Assembly (NCBI GenBank): GCA_963575745.1
Contig: CAUYUJ010000947.1
Span: forward strand, 208,849-272,848
Direction of reading: 5' to 3'
DNA: 64,000 nucleotides
Source: Prorocentrum cordatum
Lineage: Eukaryota > Sar > Dinophyceae > Prorocentrales > Prorocentraceae
Each line of letters starts with the position of its first letter. Position 1 is the first letter of the stretch. Made by a program: the position numbers and the translations under genes. The notes under the pieces were generated by a model. The model made no database searches. It worked only from the letters and a program-made list of their open reading frames with translations, and was not told the origin of the DNA. Shown one piece after another: positions 23,537 through 35,480 of this stretch.

Positions 23537-24540
23537 CCGAAGGCCAAGTGCAGCTGTCTCAGCTCGCCCTCGTAATTGTGATGCTCCCAGCGTCTTGACC
23601 GCCGCGCTTCCACGACCACCCCCGCGACGGCCGGGAGTCAGGGGCCAAGCGCGCGGCCTGGAAGATGCAGCGGGCCGCCCGGGCATCGCCACCAGAGGCC
23701 CTCCCCGGCGCACCACTGGGGCGGTGAACGACAAATCGCGCTCGCGGTGCGGCAGCGGCGGCCGCGGCGTCGGCGGCGGTCGTAACGGGAAGCCGCGGCC
23801 GCGCGGGGTAGCGAAGTCGCAGTGGTGGCGGCGGCCGCGGTGGTGGTCGTGGTGGTGGTGGTGGTGTCGGCGATGGCGGGCCAGGCGGCGGCAGTGGCGG
23901 TGACCCCAGCACGCTAAGATAGAGATCGCGACTGGGGGAGGAGAAGGATCAGCAGCAGCAGCAGGAGGGGAAGCAGATCAGCAGACAACAAAAAAACGGC
24001 AGCATGAAGCGGGAATCTGCCGACCTCCTCTAACCGGGGGCGAAACAACGCCTAAGAATTTTGGTTGTCCCTCTCCTCATGACTCCCCCACCCCCAGGGC
24101 CCCAAATCCCGTTAGACGGGCGGGGGCAAGAGCTCCTCAACGCTCTCCTGGGCCGTCAGGACCTCCAACCCACCCCGCTACACTTGTAATGCTCAAGATG
24201 CCCCGAAGACGCCCCAGGAGAGCTCTGGCAAGTCCAGAAAGCCTCAAAGAAAAACTCAAAAAGACCTCAGAACCCCCAAGACAACCCAAAGAAGGCCAAG
24301 AAAATGTTCCGAACATCCAGAATCATCATAACAAAAGTCCGCCTAAGAAACAAAACCGATCCAGGAAATCGTCAGGCTCCTGTTGACTTGCGCGGAGCCC
24401 GATGATCGAATCGATATGTTTGATCACGCGCGGGACAAGCCGCAAGACGTAAAAAGTCGCGGCGAGGGCAAAAAGTGGATCGGCAGTGGGCCTGCTGAGA
24501 CGCATTGAGAGCACAGCGGCGGATCCCCAAAGGGTAGAAA
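23537..24540. other. GC-rich sequence, no gene recognised
   Basis: A GGC/GGT-rich tract lies at 23750-23900. A diverged CCAAGA-family remnant runs from 24190 to 24310. No protein family was recognised. Confidence 0.4.
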
Positions 24541-26412
24541 GCGTGGCACCGTCCATCCATACACACAAACACCTACAAACACGGGTACACAATCTTTTGG
24601 CGTCGCGGCCACGCGCGCAGCGACAGGGCGTAGAAGGTCGAAACGCAGCAGCCGCGCGCGTCCAAGCTCGCCCGAATCTTCAGAGACCAGCTAGGGTCCC
24701 GCAGCCGCCGGCAGCCCAAACCGTCCAGGCATGGATCGCAAGGGGGTCAGTGAAAAGATGAGAAAACAATGGAATGAAAAGTGCCGTAATCCAACCAGGT
24801 CTGAAGGCGGGGGGAGCGAGAAAGCAGGATGAAACCAAACACGCGCACACATACATACGTATTTCGGTCGTCCTCGGGCGAGCGCATCGCCGTGCCGTCA
24901 CAAACAACCCACGTGCCCACGTGCTAATGGGTCAAGGAAGTAGCTGGGCCCTCACTGGGCGGTGGCGTCAGCGGTCGCGGGGCAGCGGCCGCAAGGCGGC
25001 GGGGGGGGGAGCCGGGCGCAGGGCGCGAAGCAGCGGGGCAGCGGAGCGAGGCGATCGACGCCGAGACTCCGCGGGAGAAGGGGCCCGCCAAACTTCTCCG
25101 AGCGGGAGGCAGGCCGCCAGAGATGGCGGACGGAAAGAGGCCCGCAGCGGAGGACAAGGCAGGGGGGGGGGGGGGGGGCCGAGGCGGGGCGGCGGCGCGA
25201 GGGCCGAGGCAGGGCGGGCGGAGGAGCGAGCCGCAGGAGCGGCGACGGGAAGCGGCGGGGAGGCACGAGGGCTGGGGCGGGACGGGCGGAGCACAGACGC
25301 AGACACAAACGCACACACACACACAAACACACACAGACACACACACACAGTCACACACACAAACGCACACACACACAAACACACACAGACACACACACAC
25401 AGACACACACACACACAAACGCACACAAACACACCCAGACACACACACAGACACACACACAGACACACACACACAGACACAGACACAGACAGACACACAA
25501 ACACACACACACAGACACACACTTTTCATTGGGCGCCGCGGACCTGCGCGCGGCGAGACGGCGAAGAATGTCGTAAAGCAACAACCCGCGCGCGCGACTA
25601 GGAGCGCCCGGGCCCTCAGAGACAGCTTTGGGTCTTGCAGCCGCTGGCAGCCGTAAGCCATGCGGGCATGGATGGCAGGGGGACGGTGGGTAGATGAAAC
25701 TATGGTGCGGCCAGGGTGATATGAGCCATCTGGGACCGGAAGGCGGGGGGAGCGAAGAAGCAGCGCAGAACGACCAGGAGACCGAGGCCGACCTGGAAGC
25801 CCAACGAGGGCGGAGGGGGCACGAGCCTACGGGAGGCAAATTCCAACGCCAGCCAAGGCAGGCAGGGCACCAGCAGCGAGGAGGTCGAGGCAGACCTGGC
25901 AGTGACGGCGGCGAGGGGCGCAAAAGGGGCACTGCAGGCGCCGAGAGGACGAGGAAGGCGGCGCCCGGCCAGCAGGGGAGCCAAGGCACAGTGCACGCAC
26001 ACATGACGAACACACGCACACACAACACAACACAACAAAACACAACACAGCACCGCACAGCACAACGCACCACAACGCATACAAAGACGCACACACACAA
26101 CACATACACGCACATGACAAACACACGCACACACACAACACACAACACAACAAAACACAACACCGCACAGCATAGCACAACGCGACGCAACGCATACAAA
26201 GACGCACACACACAACACACAAACACACGCACAAACTTTTGGGCGATCGCGGCCTCGCGTGCGGCGTCGATGCGGAGAACGGCGCGCGCACACGCGCACA
26301 CACACACACACACGCACACGCACACACATACACACACACACACACGCACGGGCACGGGCACAGGCACACACACACACACACACGCACGCACGTACGCATA
26401 CACATGTATATA
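24540..26412 (+). repeat. CA-rich higher-order repeat, three units
   Basis: Three units each end in a (CA)n-type array followed by acttttgggcg-like and cgcggcc sequence: at about 24563-24630, 25305-25562 and 25995-26285. The segment gcagccgccggcagcc at 24701 recurs as gcagccgctggcagcc at 25637, a spacing of 936 bp, and gaaggcggggggagcg at about 24803 recurs at about 25740. A further (CA)n array closes the block at 26287-26412. Long Thr/His and Val/Cys frames across the arrays are artefacts. Confidence 0.75.
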
Positions 26413-26473
26413 CTGTATACATATGTGCCCATCAGCGTCGCGGCCTGCAAGTACCCATCCAAGCGGTCCCGTG

Positions 26474-26721
26474 CTTAGTGGGCCCTGGAAACGACAAGGC
26501 CGTTTATGTTACCGGTTCCGTTTTGCATTTTTTTGGCCGGTTCCGACGCCGTTTTTTACCGGTTCCGTCGCCGTTGTTTGACTGGTTCCGGCTCCGGTTC
26601 CAATCCTGGAACCGTTTTGTTGCCGTTTCTGGTCGCCGTTTTTTTCCCGTTTCCATTTTCAAGAAACATTTTTTGGGAAACGGTGAGAAAACGGGCCCTG
26701 CCGTTTCCGGGGCCCACTAAG
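26474..26721. mobile_element. 248-bp TIR transposon with 8-bp target duplication
   Basis: The ends are inverted repeats of about 31 bp with few mismatches: cttagtgggccctggaaacg at the left and its near reverse complement at 26690-26721. The identical octamer gtcccgtg flanks both sides (26466-26473 and 26722-26729). The interior is rich in ccggttccg and cgttt motifs and has no coding capacity, so it is non-autonomous. An 8-bp target duplication is typical of the hAT superfamily; that assignment is inference. The intact ends suggest a fairly recent insertion. Confidence 0.85.
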
Positions 26722-26729
26722 GTCCCGTG

Positions 26730-27655
26730 GCTTTGGCTCATGCAAACTGGACTCGAAAGCGACAAGCCAGACCTAGCTGAAACAAAGTCAACAATGACTA
26801 CGAGCGCAAACCGGGAGACACACAGAGACACACACACACACACACCTCCTCCTCCCTCCCTTCCCCCTCCTCCTTCTCCTCATCCTGGTCCCCCCCCAAC
26901 CCTCTCTGGCATGAGGGACACGGGTCTCGGGGAATACGGGCTCTGGGCCCTTCGAGCTTCGAACAATTCCAGCTTCTCATCCCGAGTCGCTCTGTCGCTG
27001 TCGGGCCTGGGCCTGGGGAGCGCCTGGGACGAGCCACGAGATGGCGACAAGTAACGAGAACTATACAGGCGAGAGGACACAAGACCCTTCCGAAGGCCAC
27101 ATTGCCACAGGAATGTGGGAATCATGGGTCGCGAGACACAGGACACAAGGATACCCTTGATTTGGCAGTGTCGACCTACTAATCTGGGCCGACTGTACAG
27201 GGCCTCTTTCCCTCGGTAGAGGCCATGGAAGCAGGAAACATGCTGTACATGTAAATGTTGAAGATCCGCGCTGACTTCTTGTATGTGCGCTGGGCCCCCT
27301 CCCTGGCGCGCGGAGCGCGCCAGGGGCGGCGCCGGAAGCGCCGCCAGGCGCCGCCGGAGGCCTGGAGCGTCGGAAGCTTATGTTCATAGCACTTTCTCCT
27401 CTTCGAGGCACGCAAGTGGCAGATAGCCCAAGGGCCCGCGATACGCACATTCGCCGGGAAGCCTCTTGGAAGCTGTGGGCGAGCGGGGCCCCTGGATACG
27501 TGCAGTGCCCCCCCCCCCCGGGCTATCCGCCCCTTTTGCCGGCGCCGCTTCCCTGGCGGCCCCTCCCCGCTGCAACCGGCGCGCGGCCATCCCCCGGTCC
27601 CCCCCTCCTCATGAGCAGCAGCGTCCGCTGGCCGCGCCCCTGGCGATCCGCGCTG
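26730..27655. other. Unique sequence, no gene recognised
   Basis: It contains a CA/CT-rich tract at 26818-26895 and a GC-rich stretch with gcgcgcc motifs at 27300-27360. Frames of about 130-150 codons have no known similarity. Confidence 0.4.
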
Positions 27656-27656
27656 G

Positions 27657-27695
27657 CAGGCGCCGTCGTCGTCGCCGCCGCAGTAGTCGCCGCTG

Positions 27696-27757
<62 letters not shown>

Positions 27758-27760
27758 TCG

Positions 27761-27800
<40 letters not shown>

Positions 27801-27845
27801 ATCGTCGCCGTCGTCGTGGTCGTGGTCGTCGTCGTTGACAACGTC
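27657..27845 (+). repeat. (CGT)n microsatellite
   Basis: This is a CGT/TCG trinucleotide array with sparse interruptions. Apparent poly-Asp, poly-Val, poly-Arg and poly-Ser frames are artefacts. Confidence 0.95.
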
Positions 27846-28089
27846 GTCGTGGCCGTCGTTTATCGGGGGTCGAGGCTAGAGGATGTGGCTCATGAACTTA
27901 GTTTTTCGAACGTGCTTCAACCGGTCTTGGACTCGAGGGGCGTCATCGTAGCCTCGAGTGCATCCGCCCAGAAATCTGGACAGAATGCGCTCCAGGACAG
28001 GTCCTAGGCTGGTCGTCGTCGCCTCCGTCGTCGCTGTCGAGGCGCTCCGAGGCTGCAGGTGGTGAGATCGCAAAGCAGGGTGTCCCTCA

Positions 28090-28380
28090 ATGGGGATAAT
28101 TGACAAAACAAAACGGGTACACTGGACTCATTCCTATAGCGCTCACTTCTATAGTGCTCACATTCAAGTTGAAGTCCAGAAGGGGCCGCACATGCAGGCA
28201 CATGCCGCACAGTCGACTGCACATGCCCATGCAACTCCACAGAAGCCTCAACAGCAGTGCCGAACATGCTCGCGCATGCAACCAAGTCCGATACACAGTC
28301 GGATACACAGTCTGGCAAAACTCTGAAAACATAAAACGCACATGCGCGCACATGCCGCAGAGTCGAAACATCGGAGGAGG
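28090..28380. repeat. Left flank of the 28-32 kb block: AATTGACAAA, CTCACTTCTATA and GCACATGC motifs
   Basis: An outer ggggataattgacaaa segment (28090) is followed by gctcacttctatag (28139-28154) and then degenerate cacatgc units between 28187 and 28365. The same three elements occur at the right end of the block (31690-31935). There the CTCACTTCTATA motif is inverted while the AATTGACAAA motif is direct. Confidence 0.6.
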
Positions 28381-28539
28381 AGGGAGGGACAAATGAGCAG
28401 GACAGAGGAATGAGGGAGAAGCGAGGGGAACGAAGGAAGCTAATGCGGCTGGCACTCAAACTGAAACACCATACCCGCATAAGGGATGCACCAATCCAAC
28501 ACAAGGATGGGGCCAGCGCTCCGGCAATGTAGATCACAT

Positions 28540-29390
28540 CATGCGAGGATGTCTCACGCGAGAAGGGCCTGACCTCTTGAGCGCAAGGCATCTCGGAACC
28601 CAGAGTTGTGAGGATGTCTTAGGCGAAAGTGGCAGGAGCACCGTAGGGCAAGGCATCTCGGAGGTCAGAGCTGCGGTGGTGCCGCAGGCGAAGGTGGATG
28701 GACCGTCTGAGCTCAGGGCATCTCCGAGGCCAGAGTTGCGGAGTTGTCTCAGGCGACAGTGGTCTGACCACCTCAGCGCAGGGCATATCGGAACCCAGAG
28801 GTGCGAGGATGTCCCGGGCGAAGGTGGCCAGACCATCATGGGCAAGGGCATCACCGAGGTTCGAACTGTGGGGGTGTCTCAGGCGACAGTGGCCTGACTA
28901 CCTCAGCTTAGAGCATATCCGATGCCAGAATTGCGAGGACGTCTCTGGCGAAACTGGCCTGCCCACCTTCTCAGGGCATCTCGGAACCGTTGCGAGGATG
29001 TCTCACGCGAAAGTGGCTGGACCAGCACGGGGCAGGGCATCTCCGAGGTCAGAGTTGCGGGGATGTCGCACGCGACAGGGGCTTCTCGGAACCCAGAGTT
29101 GCGACGATGTCTCTGGCGAAAGTGGCCTGACCACCTCAGCGCAAGACATCTCGGAAACCAGAGCTGCGAGGATGTCGCAGGCGAAAGTGGCCAGACGACC
29201 ATGTGGCAAGGCATCTCTGGTCACACAAAATTCCGCGGATGTGTAAGGTGATAATGACCGGGCCACCTGAGTTGAGGAACTCCCAAACCATCATGAGGCA
29301 GGGCATCTCCGAGGTCAAAGTTGCGGGGATTCCGCGTACGAAAGTGGATGGAGCACCTGAGCTTCAGGCATCTCGGAATCCTGTCCACCC
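28540..29390 (+). repeat. ~65-bp minisatellite, first array
   Basis: About thirteen units share gaggatgtctcaggcg, a gtggcctgaccacc segment and gcagggcatctcgga. The GTC boxes fall near 28550, 28613, 28743, 28808, 28873, 28937, 28996, 29062, 29106, 29171 and 29236, giving a spacing of about 63-66 bp with one short unit. All frames are open in places; I treat it as satellite. Confidence 0.9.
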
Positions 29391-30058
29391 GACCATGGCC
29401 TGGCCGGCCCCCGCTTCGTTGCAAGTTCCGCACATGTCCCGCGCAGCCACGCATAGCATTTGCACAGGCCGGGCCAGGCAAAAGCGGCGACTCGGACGGA
29501 CACCAAGCTCGCGTTCAAAATAAACATGAGACGTCTCGTGAGACAGCGAGGCGCCCCATGGGACAGCACGCCCCCAGAAAACTCTCGGCGCCTCCTTCGG
29601 CACAGCCCTCACGCAGACCGAGGCCTGCAAGGACTGTTGGCACCTCGTGTGGGGGCATATCCGAGGTCAGCATTGCGAGGATGTCTCAGGCGACAGTGGC
29701 CTTACCGTTCGGGTTCAAAGAACTTCAGAGCCCAGAGTTGCGCGGATGTCTCCGGCGAAAGCGGCTGGATCACCTTGGGACAGGGCATTTCCGAGGTTAA
29801 GTCTTGCGAGGATGTCGCAGGCCAGGAAACCCCCACTACCACCTGCCGATGCCTGTCGGCGCCCACGCGCTGGCCGCACAATATTGTAGGCACTGGCGCC
29901 AGGCCAGGGCACGCGTATCGCCGCAACTGTGCGTGGAGGCGAGGGTTGGGCGGGAGGGCTGTCGTGCCTGGAGGTATAATGACGACAACAATGAAGTGTA
30001 TACCATCTGGGACGGGAGGTGGGGGCGGTTTGGGGGGTGAATCTTTACGCGGCTCAGC
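29391..30058. repeat. Unique insert and second short array of the 65-bp family
   Basis: 29391-29640 is unique sequence without a recognisable gene. Three units of the 65-bp family follow at 29655-29825. 29826-30058 is again unique, with a short lower-GC part near 29980-30005. Confidence 0.6.
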
Positions 30059-30059
30059 A

Positions 30060-30560
30060 CCCCCAACCTCTGCACTCGGTCGGGGGCCCGTGCCTCCGCC
30101 GCCCCGGCGCAGCGCAGGCCCGTGCCTGGGTGGCTGCATTTTTCGCTGTCTTCCTGTTCGCGGTCGGAGCCCGTGCCCTCGCCGCCGAACGAGCACCGCA
30201 AGCCCGTGCCTGGGCGGCTGTTCCTTTCGCGTGCGCGGTCGGAGCCCGTGCCCTCGCCTTTGGGACCCCGCAGGCCCGTGCCTGGGTGGCTGCCGTGAGT
30301 AGCGCTCGCAGTCGGGGCCCGTGCCCTCGCCGCAATGCTACCGCCAAAGGCCCGTGCCTGGGCGGTCCCGCCCGTTGCGTACGGTCGGGGCCCGTGCCCT
30401 CGCCGCCGAACTACCACCGCAAGACCGTGCTTGGGTGGTCGTTCCGTTCGCGTACGCGGCCGGGGCCCGTGCCCACGGCCCTCCTTCCAGAGCAAGGCAC
30501 GTGCCCTCGCAAGCAGGCCCGTGCCCGGGGTTCTGGGCCGGGCCTTGTTGTGCGCTCGCC
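30060..30560 (+). repeat. ~60-bp GCCCGTGCC minisatellite
   Basis: About eight units share aggcccgtgcctgggtggct, a cgttcgcgt spacer and cggagcccgtgccctcgccg. This unrelated array sits between arrays of the 65-bp family. Confidence 0.85.
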
Positions 30561-30639
30561 CGAACGCACTGCCACACGATGCGGTTACCGTTTGTGTTTT
30601 CACCATGCGTGCAACGCGCTGCGCGCGTGGCACGCCGAG

Positions 30640-31255
30640 GAGTGACCTGACCACCGCAGGTCAGGGCATATCCGATGTCTGAGTTGCGAGGATGTTTCTG
30701 GCGAGGGTGGTCTGGCCACCTGCGCAGGGCATCTCGGAAACCAGAGCTGCGAGGATGTCTCAGGCGAAAGCGGATGAACAACAGGGCATCTCTAAACCCA
30801 GAGTTGCGAGGATGTCGCAGGCGACAGTGGCCTGACAGCCTCAGCGCAGGGCATCTCTGAGGTTGCACTTGCGCGGATGTCTCTGGCGAAAGTGACCTGA
30901 CCACCTGCTCAGGGCATCTCGGAAACCCGAGTGCAGACCACACTGCCAACGTGGGCTGACCACCGCAGGTCAGGGCATCTTGCAATCCAGAATTGCGAGG
31001 ATGTCTCGGGCGAAGGTGGATGGACCAACTGAGCCCAGGGCATCTCTGAAGCCAGAGTTGCGAGGATGTCTCGGGCGACATTGGCCAGACCACCTCAGCG
31101 CAAGGCATCTCGAACCCAGAGTTGCGAGGATGCTTCACGCGAAAATAGCCAGACCACCATGTGACACGGCATCTCGGAGGTCAGCGTTGCGAGAATGCCT
31201 CAAGCCAAAGTGGCCTCACCACAATAGGGCACGGCATTTCCGAGGCCAGAGCCTG
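30640..31255 (+). repeat. ~65-bp minisatellite, third array
   Basis: About nine units have the same consensus as 28.5-29.4 kb (gaggatgtctcgggcgaagg and variants). Two further diverged units lie outside the block at 35655-35745. Confidence 0.9.
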
Positions 31256-31339
31256 ATTGCCGCGGGAAGCTTTGGCCCCCCCCCAGGCCCCGAAGGTCAC
31301 GAAACGCTGAAGGCCATTGTAGTAGGGAGCCCTGAAAAT

Positions 31340-31935
31340 TCTGAGAACGCATGTGCGTGCATGTGCATCGGCATGTGCGAGCATGTGCGGGCGCGGGATT
31401 CAGCGCATGTGCGTGCATGTGCGGGCCCGCGCTGTCGTCCGCAGGGGGGGGTCACAGGCGAGTGCGTGCATGTGCCACTGACCGATCTGCGAGTTCAGCA
31501 CATGACACGCATGTGCGGGAATGTGCGTGCATGTGCATCCGCACGTGCGAGCATGTGCGGGCGCGGGGTTCAGCGCATGTGCGTGTATGTGCCATTGACT
31601 CATCTGCGACGTTCGCACAAGATCCGCATGTGCGGGCATGCGCGGGCATGTGTGTCGGCTTGCGCGGGCATGTGCGTTACAGTGCATGCAGCAAAACCCA
31701 ATGCACATAATCCCGCACATGCCTGGGTACGTGCGAACAGTAGGACACTCATCCAACAACGCCCGCACATGCCGGGCACATGCCTGGAACATGCTGCGCA
31801 CATGCACGCACATGCCCGCGCAAAAACGGCCGCACATACATCCACCCAGGGGTATAGAAGTGAGTGCGGTGTAATAGACAACATCACGGGGTAATTGACA
31901 AACATCACGGGGCAATTGACAAACAATCACGGCGT
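31340..31935. repeat. Right flank: GCATGTGC arrays and AATTGACAAACATCACGG repeats
   Basis: Degenerate gcatgtgcgtgcatgtgc units run to about 31680, then the same motif in reverse complement (gcacatgc) to 31830. This is followed by tatagaagtgag (31853-31864), the inverse of the motif at 28.14 kb, and three 20-22-bp units of the type taattgacaaacatcacggg at 31873-31935. Confidence 0.7.
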
Positions 31936-33600
31936 AGATCGACCCGACTCAGGGCATCCCGCGCAAGGAAGCGGGCGGGAGCTTCGACCGTGGTCATCAT
32001 TCGACGTTTTGTGAGTCTTTCGCGACGGTCGAAGGAGCGAGATCACTCCCTCGAGAAACTGGAGCAGGGAGACTTGGGGAGGCTCTAAAGTTGTGAAGCT
32101 TCCGGGGCGATTCAGAACTATCTGGACGGCTTGTAAGGTCTCTGAAGTTATCGGAGGATTCAAACGATTTCTGGAGGCGTCCAGAGGTCATCGGAGATTT
32201 CTGGAGGTCAACGGATGTCTCCAGATGTTGGGAAGAGGACGGAGGGAAGTGGGGGAAGAGGAGGAAGGAGGACGGATGGGCGGGCAGGGACCTAGAAGGA
32301 GACAGGGGGGAGCGGATCGGAGAGGAAGTCCCAGGCGAGAGCGCAATTCCTTATCTGTCGAGAGCGCGATCCTTCAATGGTCAGGAAGTCCCAGACGAGG
32401 GCGCAGTTCTTGAGAGTGCGATTAGAGAAAAAGCATCAAACAACCAACACACAACACACACACACACAACCACCATAATAATCTCTCGAGTAATTGTGAA
32501 CCGTTTATGCTGCAGCTGCACCGGCACAGATTCATCAGGAGGGCTCTTCTGGACAACGAAGCAAAAACTGGAGCCGAAGTGGGCACCTCGGCTGAGACAA
32601 AAACAGGGCGCACCATACAGTGGGGCATCAACAGTAGTCAATGCACAGAGTCTGGGCTTGCCCCGTCTCTACCGATGACCACGCTGGGGAGGCCTAAGAC
32701 CTCTGAAAGAGACCTCAGAACCCTTAGGAGAGGCCCCAGATTCCATGGGACGGACCCCAGAGCCTGTGAGAGAGGCTTCAGAGCTAAAATTGGAAAATAT
32801 GGGGAACGGCTGGGAACAGGAACTCATGGAAACATGGGCACATATAAGAAATTCTTGAATTCGCAATGCTAGAAACTTCAGGGCCACCGGGCTCTGCGAG
32901 ACTTAGAGGGCCGTCGGAAGACGCCTATGCGCCCCTGGGGCGGGTATCTTGGAGGAGGCCTCAGGGCATCAGTCAGAACCTCTGGGACACGCCTCGAAGC
33001 TTCTCGGCGAGCCTCAGAGCTGTCGTGGCAAGGGTCCCAAACCTAGCCCGAGAAGCCCCACGGCGTCTGGGAGAGGTTTCAAGGCCGCTGGGACAATTCA
33101 GGACTCTGGGTGAAGTTCCCAGGACTAACGAGCTGAACAGCTTCCCACGTGGGAGCTCCAAGCTGCCAGCGCCGAAGCGAGAGGCCACTCCTGAGCAAGG
33201 AAGTACCGAGCGCACGCGCTAGTGTTGCTGGGGGCTCAGTACTTGCGTCGAGAGATGAGCGCCACTCTTGGCTATGAAGCGAGGATGTACCGAGCGGGAA
33301 CGTCGTTTGGGTTGGAAGGCTGGTCTCTGGCGTCGAACCAGCAGCACCGCTCCTGCGTAAAGGCCTAGGGGGTGCCGATCATCGGCGCTCTTGTTGTGGC
33401 AAGAGCAGTCTCTGGCGCCGAGGCGAGAGCGCCACTCCTGGCCGAATTCGCCTGGTGACAGGCCCAACCATATGCAGGCGCGGGCACCGCAAGGCAGGTA
33501 GGAATAAGGAAGGGAGCGAGCAACAGGACGGGGGCGCGCATGAGAAGGACGAGGACACTGTCGCTGACGGGGCCACGTAGGTCTACCATAGCGGAATATA
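31936..33600. other. Unique sequence with weak minisatellites, no gene recognised
   Basis: A degenerate ~27-bp repeat with cctcagagcct and gagaggc motifs extends from about 32690 to 33150. Two or three units sharing gagcgccactcctggc lie at 33245-33445. A short CA tract occurs at 32445-32475. Confidence 0.4.
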
Positions 33601-33603
33601 CGT

Positions 33604-33800
33604 GGATGTACAATAGGAGCTCGACCACAAGAAACCCTTCACAAGAAGCCCAGCCCTGAGACCCCAAGACGTCAACTGATTCTTGGTGTGGGAGCGTCAC
33701 GCTTTCCACGGCAAAACCATCGAAACCCAAGAAGCCTAGGGCACCCTGGAGACAAGCAGGGTGCTTATTGACATGCGCTTCCACAATACATCTGAGTGTA
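33604..33800 (-). repeat. Dispersed ~200-bp repeat, copy 2
   Basis: On the reverse strand the core cagggctgggcttcttgtga, gggtttcttgtgg and gctcctattgtac corresponds to the copy at 11.1 kb. The shared segment around 33750 (caccctggagacaagcaggg) confirms similarity over about 190 bp. Confidence 0.65.
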
Positions 33801-34860
33801 ACCCGTTACGCGCGTGCAGGTGCGGCCACGGGGAGCAGAAGGCACGCGAGGAGGATGAGGGATGACGATGCTGTCGCTGCGCGCGACGGAACCGAGGGGG
33901 GCTGCTGATGCCCTCGCTGCTGCTGCTCCGATCGAGATGCAAGCTATCAGTCGGGACGTTGTCACGGGGTTCTGATTGTGGCGCTGACTGATGGTGTTAG
34001 CGCTGGTGCAGGTTCAAGTGCCAATGCTGGTATCAGCGGTGGTGATCCTAAAGCTGGTAGAAGTGTGCAACTTCGACTCCCAACATCGTCGACGATGAAC
34101 GCTCCAGATGCGTTCCCCTGCCGCCTGAGGACTTGGCTGAGCGCAGCGCTCTTTCTTAGTGAACGGTTCTTCGAAAAAAGGCTGCTATTGAGCCTAGAAC
34201 ATAGCGGCAAGGCCATATAGCAAAGCAATGCGTGCAAAAATCGCGCATCGCTTGCACATGCCGTGCAACAATACATGACACCTAGAATTCGCCGGCCCAA
34301 CGGGCCAGAGGCGTGTTAAGATCTCCGGTAACTGCTTAACAATATTTCTAATTCGCGCGCGCGGGCCGGCCCCTGGGGGACCTTGGACGAGAAGTACCCT
34401 GGCCAAGTCCCGGTCCACTCCTGGGCCACTCCCGGGCGATCCCCCCGGAACGCCCCGAGGGAGGGGTATTTTTCGACACCCCTCACGAGGAGCGGAGCCT
34501 CCGAGGGGGGAGCCGCAATCGACTACCTCCCCCTCCCGCCCCAAGAGGCCCCAAAGAGCCCCCCAAGAGGCCCCAAGGGACCCCAAGACGCCGCCAAGAA
34601 GCCCCAAGAGGCCCCCAAGAGGCACCAAAGAGCGCTCCAGGGCCGGCGGGATGAGCGAAGCGATTAAATGATCAAAGCACACTTGGTCTACAATAACCTC
34701 ATCAAGCCATTAAGGACCCCCCTGGGGTTATCATTAGCACCGCACCGTAATAAAATAATGATGGGGGGCGGTTTTCGCAGAACGATATGATTAGCACCGC
34801 GCAAATGGTACGAAAATGAAGAATTCCCGCGCCCCGGCTCGAGTGGCATCCCAATTGGAA
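33801..34860. other. Unique sequence with a CCAAGAGGCC array
   Basis: No gene was recognised. The minisatellite family recurs at 34535-34640 (ccccaagaggccccaaagag). Confidence 0.45.
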
Positions 34861-35480
34861 TTGGAATTGGAATAAGAATAAGAATAAGAGAGAAATGCGA
34901 GTAATGATAAAAATAATAATCTTAGTAAGAATAAGGTTAAGAGTAAGAGTAAGAATACGAATAGTAGCAATAATATTAATAAAAATGATAGTAATCATAA
35001 TCAGAAAAAAGAGTAAGCATCATGATGAGAGCTTTTCTCATTATCTTCAACATCCTTGTCCTATGCGACTTGTATGACCACCCCTATGAAAAAGTTGGTG
35101 GGGTAGTGCATCCGAGGATATCGCCCCCGCCACGCACGGCGCGTTATCTTAGCACCACACCCGCACAACATAAGTACGACAGCTTGTCAAAAAAAGACAA
35201 GAAGTACAATAAGCCCAATTATAATAGGAAACACATAATAGTGAGACATATAATGATACGGATGAGTGTAAGGATGATAATAAAAACTTCCGAAACAAAC
35301 GAGCTCCCCTGTTTCTTCCCTCCCTCTCTCATCTTTCTCATTTTCTTCATCAGCCTTGTCCTATACGATTCTGATCACCACCCCTGTTGGAAACACCTTT
35401 TTTCCCGGCCGTCGTGTGTGGTAGTGCATCCGAGGATATCGCCCCCGCCACGCACGGCGCGTTATCTTAGTACCCGCACC
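34850..35480. repeat. AT-rich GAATAA tract and a 318-bp tandem duplication
   Basis: A simple tract with ggaattggaat and agaataaga motifs runs from 34850 to about 35010. Downstream, gtagtgcatccgaggatatc and the next 30 bases occur identically at 35103-35152 and 35421-35470. The preceding 90 bases (cttgtcctat, accacccctnt) are also partly alike, so a unit of about 318 bp is duplicated. Confidence 0.75.

Noticed and set aside
26720-26760. ctttggctcatg considered as a relic of the dinoflagellate spliced leader
   Set aside because: Only part of the leader's end is approximated and no upstream match exists; it is chance similarity next to the transposon.
28540-31255. Regularly spaced ~65-bp repeats considered as a CRISPR array
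   Set aside because: Units vary along their whole length, there are no unique equal-length spacers or cas genes, and the genome is eukaryotic.
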